From Zygnema cylindricum (lineage: Eukaryota; Streptophyta; Zygnematophyceae; Zygnematales; Zygnemataceae), in contig JBBHKE010000589.1 of NCBI GenBank assembly GCA_037447655.1, positions 310,001 through 374,000 of the forward strand: a stretch of 64,000 bases of DNA, in the 5' to 3' direction. The position numbers were made by a program, and so were the translations under genes. The notes under the pieces were generated by a model that worked only from the letters and a program-made list of their open reading frames with translations, was not told where the DNA came from and did no database searches. How positions within the stretch are numbered: the stretch's first letter is position 1; each line of letters begins with the position of its first letter. Shown here piece after piece: positions 1-11,695 of the stretch.

Positions 1-700
1 TACTGTTCAGCGACGACACGTTCTCGTCGCTGGATTATCGTGTCGACTTTCTACACCTCAGCGACGACACATTGTGGTTGCTAAAAATGTCTGAAGCCGC
101 GACTGACATAATAATGGACTGTTTTTTTTCGCCATCCGTAGAATTTCACATGTAACCAACGAAGTCCTAAACACATTGCAAACATCTGTGTCGAATTTGT
201 GCACTTTAGCGATGAGAATGTGTCGTCGCTACAACTGTCTGAATGCCGAAAAAGAGGTATGAATGGACTGTATTCGTCGCCGTCTCGGGAATATTACTTG
301 TTATCGACGAAGCCTTAAACACATTGAATACATGTGTAACATATAATGTCATCAATTTCTTTTTCCATACATCATTGTCAATAACAAACTTCAAAACGAA
401 AAACAAAGAATGACAGATTATATCCAAAACATAAAGGGTACAATTTATTCAACAAAGTTTGACAAACGTTAAGTCATCGAAGTCTTTCTCCATACATCAT
501 CAACAACCTCAAACTTCAAAATGGAACACCGATAAGGATACGATTATATTGAAATCATCAATGATACATTTTTCCCAACATTATTTGAAAAACGCTAAAT
601 ACCATTACCACACTAACCATCCAAAACTACTAATAAAAAACTATAACAAATCAACACTAAACACTAGTTTTATAATTTTATGATAAACCTTGTCCTCTCT
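1..700. repeat. Palindromic GCGACGAC-rich sequence, no gene
   Basis: No supportable gene. The stretch carries several short inverted motifs of the form GCGACGAC...GTCGTCGC (near 10-32, 60-80 and 208-232). The same motif recurs at 2590-2870, 4724-4760 and 11580-11690, always around the pogo-like transposon pieces. It may be the subterminal or terminal sequence of that transposon family, or of small derivatives of it. No clean end or target duplication could be fixed. Confidence 0.45.
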
Positions 701-707
701 TCACACA

Positions 708-2518
708 CTACACCACTTCTCTATGAAACGACTCAAAATCTTCGATCTCCCATTCAACGTCCGTGTCATCGGGAACCTCATCCTCCCGAGTGTCAGCATC
801 TTGAATGCCTCGGACAAAATCACGTGCCACTATAGAGGGAATTGGCACCTCATCGCCTTCGAAATGGCACTGCCATTTCATGATGATAATTTGTAAATCC
901 TGCGTGAGCATGCTCTCCTCCCATTTCCCGTCCTTTAATGACAATCCGCACTGAATTATAGCTTTGCGTGCGTAACCCATCCCATTCTTGTCCTTCATTG
1001 TGTTGACTTCGCGAATTGAATCGCGAGCCAGCGTGAGGAAAAAAGCCTTCCCGGGCTCGACAAGCTTCCCGGACCAACCCTTGCCACTTGGTTGGGACCA
1101 CGCATGCTTCTCAATGCCGTTCATTTTCCAATCCTCCCATTTCCGCGACCAAACCTCCTTAATTTTCGAAATGACGAAGGAGTCGGCGGGTTGCACAAGG
1201 TGAGTCGCGCAAGGAGGGAAGAAGTGTAGTATAGTCCTCTTGGCGAGTAAGACTCGGTTCAACTCCTCGGAATTGTTGTGACAACCACAATTGTCGAGGA
1301 ATATTATTTTTTCACGCCCTTCGCGGTCTTTTTGATAAGACCTCGGCTCTTCTATCTATTGCGGGAATACGGTTTTATCATTCCATCCTTTGGGGCCGGT
1401 TCGGTAGCAAACTCCTACAAAAAGAAAAAACAAAGGAAAGGGAGAAGGGGTGAATTACGTTAGGGGGATTTAATGAAGGAGGGAAAGGGATGGAAGAGGG
1501 AGAAATATTAAATGACAAAGAAAAGGACGAGGAGGGAGCATTAAGAACCAATAAGAAAGGGCAAAACATATATTCATATAGAGTATTGCGTAAAGATTGG
1601 TGATTTATAAGGGAGATGAACATAAATTGAAGGATTTAAAATTTAATGAAACTTACCCGGTACATCGTCGGGAAGGCTCTTTATCGGGTAATTACGAGCG
1701 CGGTTGGTTAATATCAACACTGGAGCCTCTATTCGGGCGTTCACCCCCCCCGTGAGTCGTACAATCAATGTCATGGACTCTCCGCCGCCCGCAACATCTG
1801 CGTATCTAACAACCTCGTCGCCGCGAAAGCCTAAAGTCTTTTTGTTGTCTATATTTACAATCAAATGCGTCTCGTCCATATTCTCCACCAAATCCTCGTT
1901 AATGACACCTATAATCCACCAACAAAATAGATAAACGCAATAGAAAACAAAACACAAGTAAGTTCAATGAAAGGGGAAACAAAATACAAAACTTAATATG
2001 TCAAGAGGCAATAAATGGAATGGAAATACGAAGCATACCCGATTGGAATCCCCTTTTTAGTACGCCCATGTGATATGCCACGGATCTTTCAATGTACTTC
2101 TCCTTCTCCAGACTTAGTTGTAGTTTCCCCTTTTGAGCTCGGGCGACGATGCTATGCTTCTCAAAAAAGCGTTGAATCCAACGTCGACATATTTTTGGCT
2201 TGATCTCTTCACAATTCTCGTCAGAAAATTCAGGCGCACCCTCTTTTTTCATATCAGCGATGATGTGATTTGCCATTTTTCCCACAATGATAGTAGACAT
2301 TTTCAATCCCGCCTTCTGGAATCGGAAAAATTCGTCCACTAGTTCCTTGTGAACCTTGACAACCCATGGTAACTCTTTCCTTCCCCTTCCCAGTAACGCT
2401 TTCGTTACCACCACACTCCTCTTTCCAAATCCCGTGGAAGATAAGGTGAGAGTAGTCTCCCTTATCCCTTTGAGTAGCGCCACCCGTTCTACCCACCACC
2501 GTCTCGCTTTCTGGTACT
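708..2518 (-). pseudogene. CENPB/pogo-like DDE_1 transposase, C-terminal exons, broken
   Basis: This is the transposase of a Tc1/mariner-superfamily (pogo/Tigger-like) element. It would cut and rejoin element ends in the nucleus. Three minus-strand blocks are visible. Block 2518-2001 holds the helix-turn-helix region (KARRWW near its start, then CRRWIQRFFEKHSI). Block ~1909-1657 contains MDETHL, the first catalytic Asp. Block 1414-708 contains FLDNCGCHN, the second Asp, and HLVQPADSFV with the third. Donor GTAAGT at 1656-1651 and acceptor TTTTGTAG next to 1414 join the last two blocks in phase. An in-frame TAG at 1358-1356 sits where the family normally has Trp, so this copy is probably dead. 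An N-terminal exon of the same kind lies at 12312-11929. The DDE_1 assignment rests on motifs only. Confidence 0.75.
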
Positions 2519-2579
2519 CTGCGATTGGATTAATAAAGCAAAAAAAAAATTAGTGACTGATTTCCTATGAAGATGTTTA

Positions 2580-2870
2580 ACTCATTTAGTCTCGTCTTCG
2601 CTGAATTAGCGACGACAGGTTGTCGTCGCCTAATTCAGCGACGAAAATTTGTCGCCGTTTAATTAGCGACGACAACCTGTCGTCGCTAATTCAGCGACGA
2701 CCATCTATTGTTGTTGAATGGCATAAAACTCGACTACCCTAAGATTCATGGTTCACCGACGACTGGAATTCGTCGCTGCTTACGGATAAACCTCTGTCGT
2801 CGCTATATTGAACTTGCCCGACTAATTAAAAAAAAAAAATTGTGAGTATTTGGGTTAGCGACGACAAGAG
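2580..2870. repeat. Cluster of GCGACGAC/GTCGTCGC inverted repeats
   Basis: Several back-to-back inverted copies of the 8-mer GCGACGAC, spaced by about 5-12 bases and separated by TAATTCA, lie just upstream of the transposase C-terminal block on the minus strand. Each pair could form a short hairpin. The arrangement suggests transposase-binding or subterminal repeats, which is inference. Confidence 0.5.
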
Positions 2871-2918
2871 AAGAGAGAAAATAAATTCTAATTAATTAGC
2901 AAGTAACATACATACCGA

Positions 2919-4640
2919 TTACTGCAATTTTTTTTGAGACAACTCCCGAGTGAGCATCGCTATTTGTTCTTCATGGGCGGCCAATTGGTCAGTGAGTGCC
3001 TCGATTGTTCGTCGACATTCCTGTTCTGTCGGTGGTGGAGGCGGGGTCATCGGACGCCGAACCCGTGGAATTTCGCATAAACGGGCTTGCCTCACACGAA
3101 CATTTCAGAACTTATGTAGAACCGCGGTACGAGCCTTGCGCAAAGCTATTACCTTTGGAGTTCTTCGACAATACTTTAGGACGGTGTATAACCGAGGGTC
3201 CCACAGATGGTAAAGCCGCAATAGGTGGAGAACATTCACGCGATATCCGCGGTCATCATGAACAATCCATGAATGTCGTGGATACGCCGAATCGAATTGC
3301 CGTATGTGGGCGAACGTCAAGCCTCGGTTGTCACTGTCGATGAAGAGCCACGTCGGATGAGCGGGAACATCTGGGGGGATGTCTAGAATCTCCGGTCGCG
3401 GATTTCCCCTTGGGTTTAGGGAGCGAGGTTCACCATACCTCCAATGTTTAGGCCATTCGGCAACCGGAATGAACTGCTCGACCCGAGGCACAAAACTGTC
3501 CATGTCCTCCTCTCCCGTGGGAGGAGGAAAAAACCAATCAGGATCCTCAACTCGGTAGGGAGCTTGAGGACTCGGATTTCCCAATACAACGCCTCTCTCC
3601 CTATTCGGTGATGGAGGCACCTCAAACACGTCGTCATCATGCGCGTATTCATCCTCTTGTTGTCGTCCCTCGCTATCCTGACTTTGCTCGTCCTCGGTGG
3701 CGGGCTCATCCACATCCTTCCATACCCGAATATCCGTGGGATGTTCTTCCTCGGGGGCTAGATTCTCAACCGGCGGTTCCTCCCCATCCACAATGCTCTC
3801 ATCGCTACAAGAAGTGTAGGGGACGTAATTTTCATCACTCCATTGACTAACTTTCCGCTTTCCAAGTTTTATTTCCCTCCTCCTCTCTAACCTTTTCTGT
3901 GCCTCACTCCCTCCCCCATCCTCCCGCTCATGAAAAATTGACTCTTTCTTTTTAATTATCTTCTTCCTCTCAACTCTTCCCGCCGCCTCACTTCCCTCCC
4001 CTTCCTCAACCATCGCCCCTTTTCCCCTTCCTTCTTCATTTAACGCCTGCTCCCTTCCCGCCTCACCTATTTCCTCCCTCCCCCTATCATCAGATACCTT
4101 ATTTTTTTTTGTCATCCTCGTACTCCTCCTCTCTACTTCTCCACCCGTCTCAATTCCCTCCCCTTCCTCAACCATTGCCCCTTTTCCGCTTCCTTCCACA
4201 CCTGGTGCCGTGTCCCCTCTCGCCTCACCAAGTTCCTCCTCCCCCCTCCCACCAAAAACACTAATTTTCCTGTTTAGCCTTTTACTCCTCCTCCCTACTC
4301 CTCCCCCAGCTTTACTACCCTCCCCCTCCTCAACCGTCGCCGCCTTTTCCCATCCTACATCAAAAAATACCGCCTCCCCCCACCCCTCCGCAGTCAATGG
4401 GTTCCCCCCCCCCCCACACCTCGCCCTTTTCCTCCTCCTCCCTCTCATCAAAAACCCTACATTTCTTTCTTACCCTCTTTTTCCTCTTTTCTACTACTTC
4501 CCCCACCTCTCCTTCCTTCTCCCCCTCCTCAACCGTCGCCTTTTCTCCCTTTCCCCCCTCATCGTTTACCTCCTCCACCCTACTCACCTCTACAGATGCC
4601 TCCCTTTCGTTCCCTTCCCTTTCTCCTCCTTCCCTTTCCA
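2919..4640 (-). pseudogene. Transposon companion frame with Lys/Glu-rich tandem repeats
   Basis: I do not recognise the family. On the minus strand a frame starts near ATG 4640-4638 and runs to TAA at 2921-2919, with two lesions: a frameshift in a run of 12 C (4404-4415) and an in-frame TGA at about 3107-3105. The N-terminal two-thirds is about four degenerate copies of a 45-50 residue module: a VEEGEG core, a Gly-rich spacer, basic RRS.R..KK, then VF/VSD..G.EE.GEA. After this come an acidic stretch, a Trp/Pro/Arg-rich non-repetitive domain (PKHWRYGEP, HPTWLFIDSD), and past the TGA a Pro run and a short predicted coiled coil. It lies between transposase exons on the same strand, so it is probably a second product or an internal exon of that transposon. 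Confidence 0.5.
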
Positions 4641-4874
4641 TTCCTTCCCATCGAATGGCCAACAGGATTGCTGCCTTCCTCTGCCTTGCCAACTCTTTCG
4701 CGGTCGCTGTAATAAGGGGAGAATAGCGACGACTTTGAGCGACCACAGTACGTGGTCGCTTAATTTTCTTGTTGCCGCCCTTCGTAGCAAAGCTTAAAAT
4801 TAGCGTGTAAAAATGAGGTGAAGAAGACGCGGCTACGAAGAGTGGAGGGTGCAGTAAACTGTACAGACGTAAAA

Positions 4875-5923
4875 TGTAGAAACTAATGGTTTTATTAGTA
4901 TTTTCTAGGTCTGAAAAGAAATATAGAAGTCGAGGCAGTCTATCTCTAACTTCTCTCTCCAACTCTCAAACTTGTCGCAGTCACTGAGAAATTGGAGAGG
5001 AAGCTAGAGCCATGGCTACCTTGGCTATCCTGAGGTTTACGGGAATTTTATATTAGGGTTTATATATTTAATTAAAATGTATGTGCCGGCGGCAGGATTT
5101 GATCCTTGTACCTGCCGGCCGGCAGACAGGAAATAGCCGGTAGCCTTAGCCGTTTAATCTAGCGGTAGTGTTACCTAGCATATAGTTTGATAATTATTTA
5201 CATATGTATACAAGCGATAAACCATTTAACTAGAATTAATTACGGGATACATAGATCCAGTAATATGTAATGTACGACTTACGGTACGGACATAAATCAG
5301 TACCGCGCATTTGTTTCGTAAATGAAACAAATATCGCGCATGTATTTATTACGGCTACGATTAAAGCCGAATTTAATCGGACGGCCGGGATTAGCGCCGA
5401 GATCGCGGAGGAAGATTTCGGCGGTTTGTGGCCATCGCCACATCGGATGACGCGTGGCAAAATTCCGTTGGATTGTGGAAACTCCGGAGATTATGGCACC
5501 GAATCCGGATTTGACATATGTCGACATTTTGGCCATGTCGTACAATGTCCGTACATAAAGTACACCGGCAGTTGTACTTTTGCGTACGGAACTCAATTCT
5601 GATTGGTTCCGTACATCAGTAGATAGAGTCTGTGAGAGAGATAGGACTTAGAAAAATTAGAAGATAGGACCCTCTCTCCCAGAGAGCTTCTGTACAAAAG
5701 GTCAACTTTGACCCTCCATAACTTACTGCTCAGGGGAGCAAATTCAGAGATTCTTTTTGCTATCGACTCAGGGGAGTCTTGTCTTCACAGGGGTGAAGTT
5801 GGTCAGAGTTTTTGTCTGCCAAGGTGGCAGTTATTTTTGCTTAAACACAAAGGGGTCAGGATTATCCTAGAGGCTTCTTGGAAGCTGTCCACTCTGAGGA
5901 CTTATGGAGGTCTCAGAGTTTCA
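4875..5923 (+). repeat. 5' LTR of copia element
   Basis: Direct repeat partner of 10268-11316, equal length. It begins TGTAGAAACTAATGG and ends CTCAGAGTTTCA. Visible differences from the 3' copy include T/C near 5054, C/A near 5088, A/T near 5125 and A/G near 5516. It should hold the promoter and polyadenylation signals. Short frames inside it exist in both LTRs but have no family resemblance. Confidence 0.95.
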
Positions 5924-5938
5924 GGTTATGGGCCCACC
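5924..5938 (+). other. Primer-binding site, half-tRNA initiator-Met type
   Basis: The sequence directly after the LTR is GGTTATGGGCCCACC. This is the complement of the anticodon-loop and stem region of plant initiator tRNA-Met, not of the tRNA 3' end. Drosophila copia is known to use the same site (GGTTATGGGCCCA) with a cleaved 5' half of initiator tRNA-Met as primer. The gag start codon ATG (5928-5930) lies inside the site. Confidence 0.85.
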
Positions 5939-6848
5939 CTCTAGGGTACCAATATTTAATGGAATTGGCTTCATATACTGGGAAAGTATGATGATAGGAG
6001 CTCTATGCGAAAAAAGGTTTTGGGGGATAGTGAGTGGACGATTCGGGCGTCCATCAAGTCTTGGAATTCCTCCAGGGTTTAAAGAAAGCAGATTCACCAG
6101 GAAAGAGGATTCACCTTCAACGGAGGAAACAAATGAAGGAGAGGTGGTGGACAAAGGAAAGGAGAAGGAAGCGACCACACCAATAGCAACTGGTTCAGCA
6201 TTCATGTCACCTATTCCGAGGAACGAGTACAATGATACTGAAACCTGGGACTTCAACAATATGGCGGCAAAGCACTTCATCCTACGCCATCTCACTCAAG
6301 GCCTTGCATGTCCCCATTTGCAGGTAGAAAGGGCATCCGATCTTTGGATGGCTCTCATAGAGATGTACCGAAGTGGTACGATTCAGCAACAACATTTGGC
6401 TGATCAGAAAGTTAAAGAGTATGTATACAAAGGGGGAAATATGTTGGATTTTTGCAATGAACTTGCTACACTCTTCATGGAGTTAGAGAGTTAGGGAAAA
6501 GTTTTTAGTGATTATGAAAAGGTTAATTGTTTACTTATGAAGTTACCTAATGTGTTCGAGAACATAGTCAACCGTGTATAGGACTTGTCGGACTCAAGGT
6601 GGATATGGAACTCAGTGGTAGGGATGATTCTCGTTCGAGAGAATACGATTGAGATCCGAAGGGGAGGAAAGAGTGGCCAAGCCTTGGCAACAACGACCTA
6701 TTAGAGGAACAAAGATTCCCGGAAACCAGTCGAAAACTATGGGGGTAGGGAGCAGAAAAAAACAGGCTGATGAGTTCGAACCAAGGGCTCCCAAAGGTTT
6801 ATGTCATTTTTGTAAGAAACCGGGCACTATATGGCTGAGTGCAGTAAG
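5928..6848 (+). pseudogene. copia gag region with CCHC zinc knuckle, disrupted
   Basis: The gag part of the polyprotein begins at an ATG inside the primer-binding site. The UBN2-like capsid region is recognisable (DLWMALIEMYRSG, LADQKVKEYV, MLDFCNELATLF). A TAG at 6492-6494 interrupts it, another TAG lies near 6579, and later gag sequence continues in shifted frames. A nucleic-acid-binding zinc knuckle CHFCKKPG-H-YMAEC (C-x2-C-x4-H-x4-C) lies at about 6800-6844 but needs a one-base frame change between its second Cys and its His. Gag would normally package element RNA. This copy cannot make a full one. Confidence 0.85.
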
Positions 6849-9800
6849 CTAACCGAGCTTTGGTTAAAAGAGGGGCAGACCGGTGGTACCCCGAGAGGAA
6901 AGAAAAAGGCCCTTGTCACACAGGTACTTAAGGCAGAATCAGAGGAAGAAGACGATCAACTCTTTTTGGATGAGGAGTTGGAGGAAAAAAATGAGGTTGA
7001 AATTCCACGAAGGCAGAAATGTGCTTACACTGGATTGAAAGGTGAAGCAGGCTGGATTATAGATTCAGGTGCCTCCATGCACATGTGTAAGGATAGGCAC
7101 CTGTTCACTAAGATAAGAAAGATTCCTACCGTAGAGATAGAGTACGGGGATGGGAGGATAGTCACCACTACTCTTGTAGGATCGATAGATCTGAAAGTGT
7201 TAGTAGAAGGAAAGACATCCATATTAACATTCTTCGATGTATTGTTTATTCCGGAGCTGAACAAAAACCTTATCTCTACATCAGTATTAGATGATAAGGG
7301 TTTTTTCACTAGCACTAGGGAAGGAGTCTTTACTGCTAGTTTTGAGGAGGATGTCTATTTCATTGCTGAGAAAGGTAACCATGGGATGTTTAGGCTGATC
7401 TTAAGTAATGAAACGAAAAAACTTTATTATGTTGGTGTTCATGATATTATGATGTGGCATAAGAGGCTTGGGCATGTGAATCTAGACAAGTTAAGAGAGA
7501 TGAAAAAGATGGGAGTGGTGGAAGGGATTAAGTTTAGTGAGAGTGATAATATAAGTGATAAGAGTGGGTGTGCTCAAGGTAAAACACTCTGATTACCCTT
7601 TTCTAAAACAGCCACCTATAAAGGAGAATAAATTCTAGATCAAGTACACACAGATATTTGGGGACCGGCTAGAGTACCCTCACCGGGGGGGGAAGAGATT
7701 TATGATGACTATCACTGATGATTGGTCTCGGTATTCCCGAGTGTATTTTTTGAAAAACAAGTCCGACGCTCAGGATTGTTTTAGACAATATAAAGCATGG
7801 AGCCAAAAACTCCATGAAACTCCAATCAAGAGAATAAGGAGTGACAATGGTGGAGAGTATACTTCTAACCAGTTTGAGGATTTTCTGAGGGAAGATGGGG
7901 TCCAACACCAAAAGACAGTTCCACAAAAACCCGGAACAGAATGGGGTAGCTGAAAGGTTAAATAGAACACTAAGTGATAGTGCTAGAAGTATGTTGTCAG
8001 ATAAGAAGATAGGAAAAAGGTTTTGGGCAGAAGCAATGAACTATGCTAATTACCTCAAAAATAGAGTTCTTACTTCAGCTATAAAAGATCAAACACCTTA
8101 TGAGAGATGGACAAGCCGGAAACCAGACATATCTCACTTAAAGGTTTTTGACAGTCAAGTATTTAGTCTAGATACAGATCATTCTAATTGTAAGCTAGAT
8201 CCTAAACGAAAATCGGGATACTTATTAGGATATGATGAGGATGTTAAATGATATAGAGTTTATGATCTAAAAACGGAAGATATAATCTTTGTAAAACATC
8301 TAGTAGTTATGGATGAAAGAAAGTCTGTGGATCCCTTCAAATATGCAAAGTCATTAAAAATCAGATTTGAGTCAGAAAATTCCGATGACATTGGGCTTCC
8401 TAACTATCCAGGTTTTAGAGAAGATGACATTCTTGCAGGTACAAATCAGACTGAAAAGGACTTGGCTGTGGAAACTCCAGTGACAACTCTACCCGAAGCG
8501 GAAGACGTGGTGGAAATTGATTCAGAATCAAAGGATAGGGGAGAAGCCGAGTTTGTTGGAAAGAATCCACGAGAACCATCTATTTCGGCCTCTGATTTGA
8601 AGGGGGGAAGGAGAAGTAGCAAAAGACTGCAAGAAAAACAGATTAATAACAAGGTAACTAAACTATCTCATCAAGATGAACCTCAAACTTATGGAGAGGC
8701 GATGACTTGTCCAGAAAAAAATCGGTGGAAGATAGCCATCAATGAGGAGATGGCCTCAATTATGGCAGCCGATGCTTGGGAGCAGGTGGATTGTCCACCT
8801 AACCGAAAACCAATCGGTTGTAAGTGGGTTTTCAAATTAAAATTGAACCCAGATTACACAATCGAGCGCTACAAGGCCCGACTAGTGGCAAAGGGATTTA
8901 CACAAAAGGAGGGAATTGACTACGAGGAAACCTTTGCCCCGGTGGTCAGATTTCCCTCCGTCCGCATACTTCTCAGTTTAGCAGCAGCGGAAGACATGGA
9001 AGTGCATCAGATGGACATCAAGAAAGCCTTTTTGCATGGAGAATTGGAAGAGGAGATCTTCATGCGACAACCCGAATGATTTGTGGAGGAAGGAGAGGAG
9101 AGTAAGGTATGCAGGCTGATTAAAACTCTTTATGGTTTGAAACAGGCGCCTCGACGATGGAATAACAAGCTTGATGTGTTTCTTACCGGTCTGGGATATA
9201 TTCGAATCAGCTCAGATCACTCAATCTATATTTTCGAAGATGAGGAAGGTTTTTTATTTATTGCAATTTATGTTGATGATTTGCTTGTTTTAAGTAAATC
9301 AATAGAAAAAATTAATTAATTGAAAACCGATCTTAAACGGAGATTTGAAATGAAAGATATGGGAGAAGCAAAATATATTTTGGGAATTCAAGTAGAGAGA
9401 GACCGAAAAAGGAAAATTATAAGACTCACTCAAAAGGAAGCAATAGGGAACATGCTTGAAAAATTTCAATTGGATAAAGCTAATAGTTGTACAACTCCAA
9501 TGGAGTTTAAGAAGGGAAGTGAGGAAGAAGGAGTCATAGTCTTAGACGAGGAATTATTTCCTGAAGAATAGAAGTTCATGCAGACTATTCTTTACAGGCA
9601 AGTAGTGGGAAATCTAATCTATTTTATGAATTGTACCCGGCCGGATTTAGCTGCAGCAGTAGGAGTGCTGAGTAGAAGTCTAAATGCTCCCACTAAGAAG
9701 GATTGGGAGGCAGCTAAGAGAGTCCTTAGATATTTGATAGGAACTAGGGATATATGGTTGCATTTGGGTGGGGAGAATACAGACATCACTACTTGGAGTG

Positions 9801-10252
9801 ATGCCAGTTATGGTGATGCTCCGATGAGGAGATGCACTTCTGGATATGTATTATATGTGGGTGATGGGGCTTGCTGTTGGAGTAGCAAACAGCAAAGAGT
9901 TATTGCTCAATCCACCATGGAGGCTGAGTATATGGCCTCTTGCTCGGCTGTAAAATAATTGATGTGGGTCAAGTCTTTGATTGATGAGCTTGGTCACCTT
10001 AAGAGTGGTGTGCAGAAAAGTTTTTATGATAATCAGGCAGCAATTGCTATTTCTGCCAATCCTAAACATCATTTTAAAGCCAAACACATGGACATCAGCT
10101 CAGCTTTGTTAGAGAGAAAGTAGAAAACAAAATAATCAGTTTAGAGTACAGACCAGATAGTGAGATGGTAGCAGATATGATGACCAAACCTGTGCCTTCC
10201 CCTAAGCTAATTTTTTGCAGGGAGAAGTGTGGTCTGAAATTAAAGATTGACT
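6831..10252 (+). pseudogene. copia pol region: protease, integrase, RT, RNase H, disrupted
   Basis: Domains in order: aspartic protease IIDSGASMHM (~7055-7085); gag-pre-integrase WHKRLGHVNLDKL (~7456); integrase with HTDIWGP, MTITDDWSR, RSDNGGEYTS and PEQNGVAERLNRTL (~7650-7970); reverse transcriptase with WVFKLKLN, RLVAKGFTQ, QMDIKKAFLHGELEEEI, LYGLKQAPRRW and YVDDLL (~8690-9290); RNase H with WSDASYGD, GYVLYVGDGACCW and STMEAEYMA (~9790-9940); and a tail ending ...MTKPVPSP near 10200. Stops at 7590-7592, 8249-8251, 9077-9079, 9317-9319, 9569-9571 and 9956-9958 fall at codons that are normally Gly, Glu or Arg. Frame changes occur near 7690 (G run) and 7900. Catalytic residues are present but the copy is non-autonomous. 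Confidence 0.93.
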
Positions 10253-10253
10253 A

Positions 10254-10267
10254 GAAAATAAGGGGAG
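10254..10267 (+). other. Polypurine tract of copia element
   Basis: The purine-rich stretch AAAATAAGGGGAG lies directly before the 3' LTR TGTAG. This is the usual place and composition for the plus-strand priming tract. Confidence 0.8.
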
Positions 10268-11316
10268 TGTAGAAACTAATGGTTTTATTAGTATTTTCTA
10301 GGTCTGAAAAGAAATATAGAAGTCGAGGCAGTCTATCTCTAACTTCTCTCTCCAACTCTCAAACTTGTCGCAGTCACTGAGAAATTGGAGAGGAAGCTAG
10401 AGCCATGGCTACCTTGGCTATCCTGAGGTTTACGGGAATTTTATATCAGGGTTTATATATTTAATTAAAATGTATGTGCAGGCGGCAGGATTTGATCCTT
10501 GTACCTGCCGGCCGGCAGTCAGGAAATAGCCGGTAGCCTTAGCCGTTTAAGCTAGCGGTAGTGTTACCTAACATATAGTTTGATAATTATTTACATATGT
10601 ATACAAGCGATAAACCATTTAACTAGAATTAATTACGGGATACATAGATCCAGTAATATGTAATGTACGACTTACGGTACGGACATAAATCAGTACCGCG
10701 CATTTGTTTCGTAAATGAAACAAATATCGCGCATGTATTTATTACGGCTACGATTAAAGCCGAATTTAATCGGACGGCCGGGATTAGCGCCGAGATCGCG
10801 GAGGAAGATTTCGGCGGTTTGTGGCCATCGCCACATCGGATGACGCGTGGCAAAATTCCGTTGGATTGTGGAAACTCCGGAGATTATGGCACCGAATCCG
10901 GATTTGACATGTGTCGACATTTTGGCCATGTCGTACAATGTCCGTACATAAAGTACACCGGCAGCTGTATTTTTGCGTACGGAACTCAATTCTGATTGGT
11001 TCCGTACATCAGTAGATAGAGTCTGTGAGAGAGATAGGACTTAGAAAAATTAGAAGATAGGACCCTCTCTCCCAGAGAGCTTCTGTACAAAAGGTCAACT
11101 TTGACCCTCCATAACTTACTGCTCAGGGGAGCAAATTCAGAGATTCTTTTTGCTATCGACTCAGGGGAGTCTTGCCTTCACAGGGGTGAAGTTGGTCAGA
11201 GTTTTTGTCTGCCAGGGTGGCAGTTATTTTTGCTTAAACACAAAGGGGTCAGGATTATCCTAGAGGCTTCTTGGAAGCTGTCCACTCTGAGGACTTATGG
11301 AGGTCTCAGAGTTTCA
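10268..11316 (+). repeat. 3' LTR of copia element
   Basis: 1049 bp, same ends as the 5' LTR, followed by the TAAAA target duplication at 11317-11321. About ten substitutions and no obvious indels separate it from the 5' LTR. Confidence 0.95.
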
Positions 11317-11574
11317 TAAAACCCTACTTTTATTACGTAAAAATAAACTATTTCGTGCGGGGGATACTTTCATTACGAATGGCCATGCACGAAATTACTT
11401 CAAACCCTATCCGATATGTTTGAAAATTCCAACGATGGGGCGACGATAAAACAAATTTAATTCCACGTTTCACTTACCACGCGGATTCAATATTGGACGT
11501 CGTCGCGTATGCAACATTACGTCGTTAGACATTACAATATTAACCGGACGACGTTTCCATTAGAAATTTCCAAC

Positions 11575-11695
11575 GTTAAAGCGACGACGCATTGTCGTCG
11601 CTTTTCGATTTCTCCAACATTCGCAGAATCTCGGATGCAGTACACTTAAATTTTCGCATACCGGCGACGACACTATGTCGTCGCTGGTACAGACG
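11575..11695. repeat. GCGACGAC/GTCGTCGC inverted motifs right of copia
   Basis: Two hairpin-like pairs, AAAGCGACGACGCATTGTCG and GGCGACGACACTATGTCGTC, each repeat the motif found at 1-250 and 2590-2870. Their presence on both sides of the copia insertion supports one transposon locus split by it. Confidence 0.45.

Larger units (their letters stand above)
4870..11321 (+). mobile_element. Ty1/copia LTR retrotransposon with TAAAA target duplication
   Basis: This is a full-length insertion. The 5' LTR is 4875-5923 and the 3' LTR 10268-11316, both 1049 bp, starting TGTAG and ending TTTCA. The flanking pentamers 4870-4874 and 11317-11321 are both TAAAA. Domain order is gag, zinc knuckle, protease, integrase, reverse transcriptase, RNase H, i.e. 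copia (Pseudoviridae-type) and not gypsy. By eye the LTRs differ at about 10 positions (~1%), so the insertion is fairly recent. The internal frame nevertheless carries many stops and frameshifts. It inserted into the older pogo-like transposon block and separates its two halves. Confidence 0.95.

Noticed and set aside
4210-4797. Plus-strand Ser/Pro/Leu-rich frame of 195 residues
   Set aside because: It is the complement of the Lys/Glu-rich repeat frame on the minus strand, whose repeats give a better explanation.
5270-5602. 110-residue open frame in the LTR (also at 10663-10995)
   Set aside because: Exists in both LTRs only because they are duplicates. No family motif, and a start in LTR sequence is not expected to be coding.
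6492-9958. Stop-codon reassignment as explanation of TAA, TAG and TGA in the copia frame
   Set aside because: All three stops appear, frameshifts are present too, and host genes here use normal stops. Simple decay explains it.
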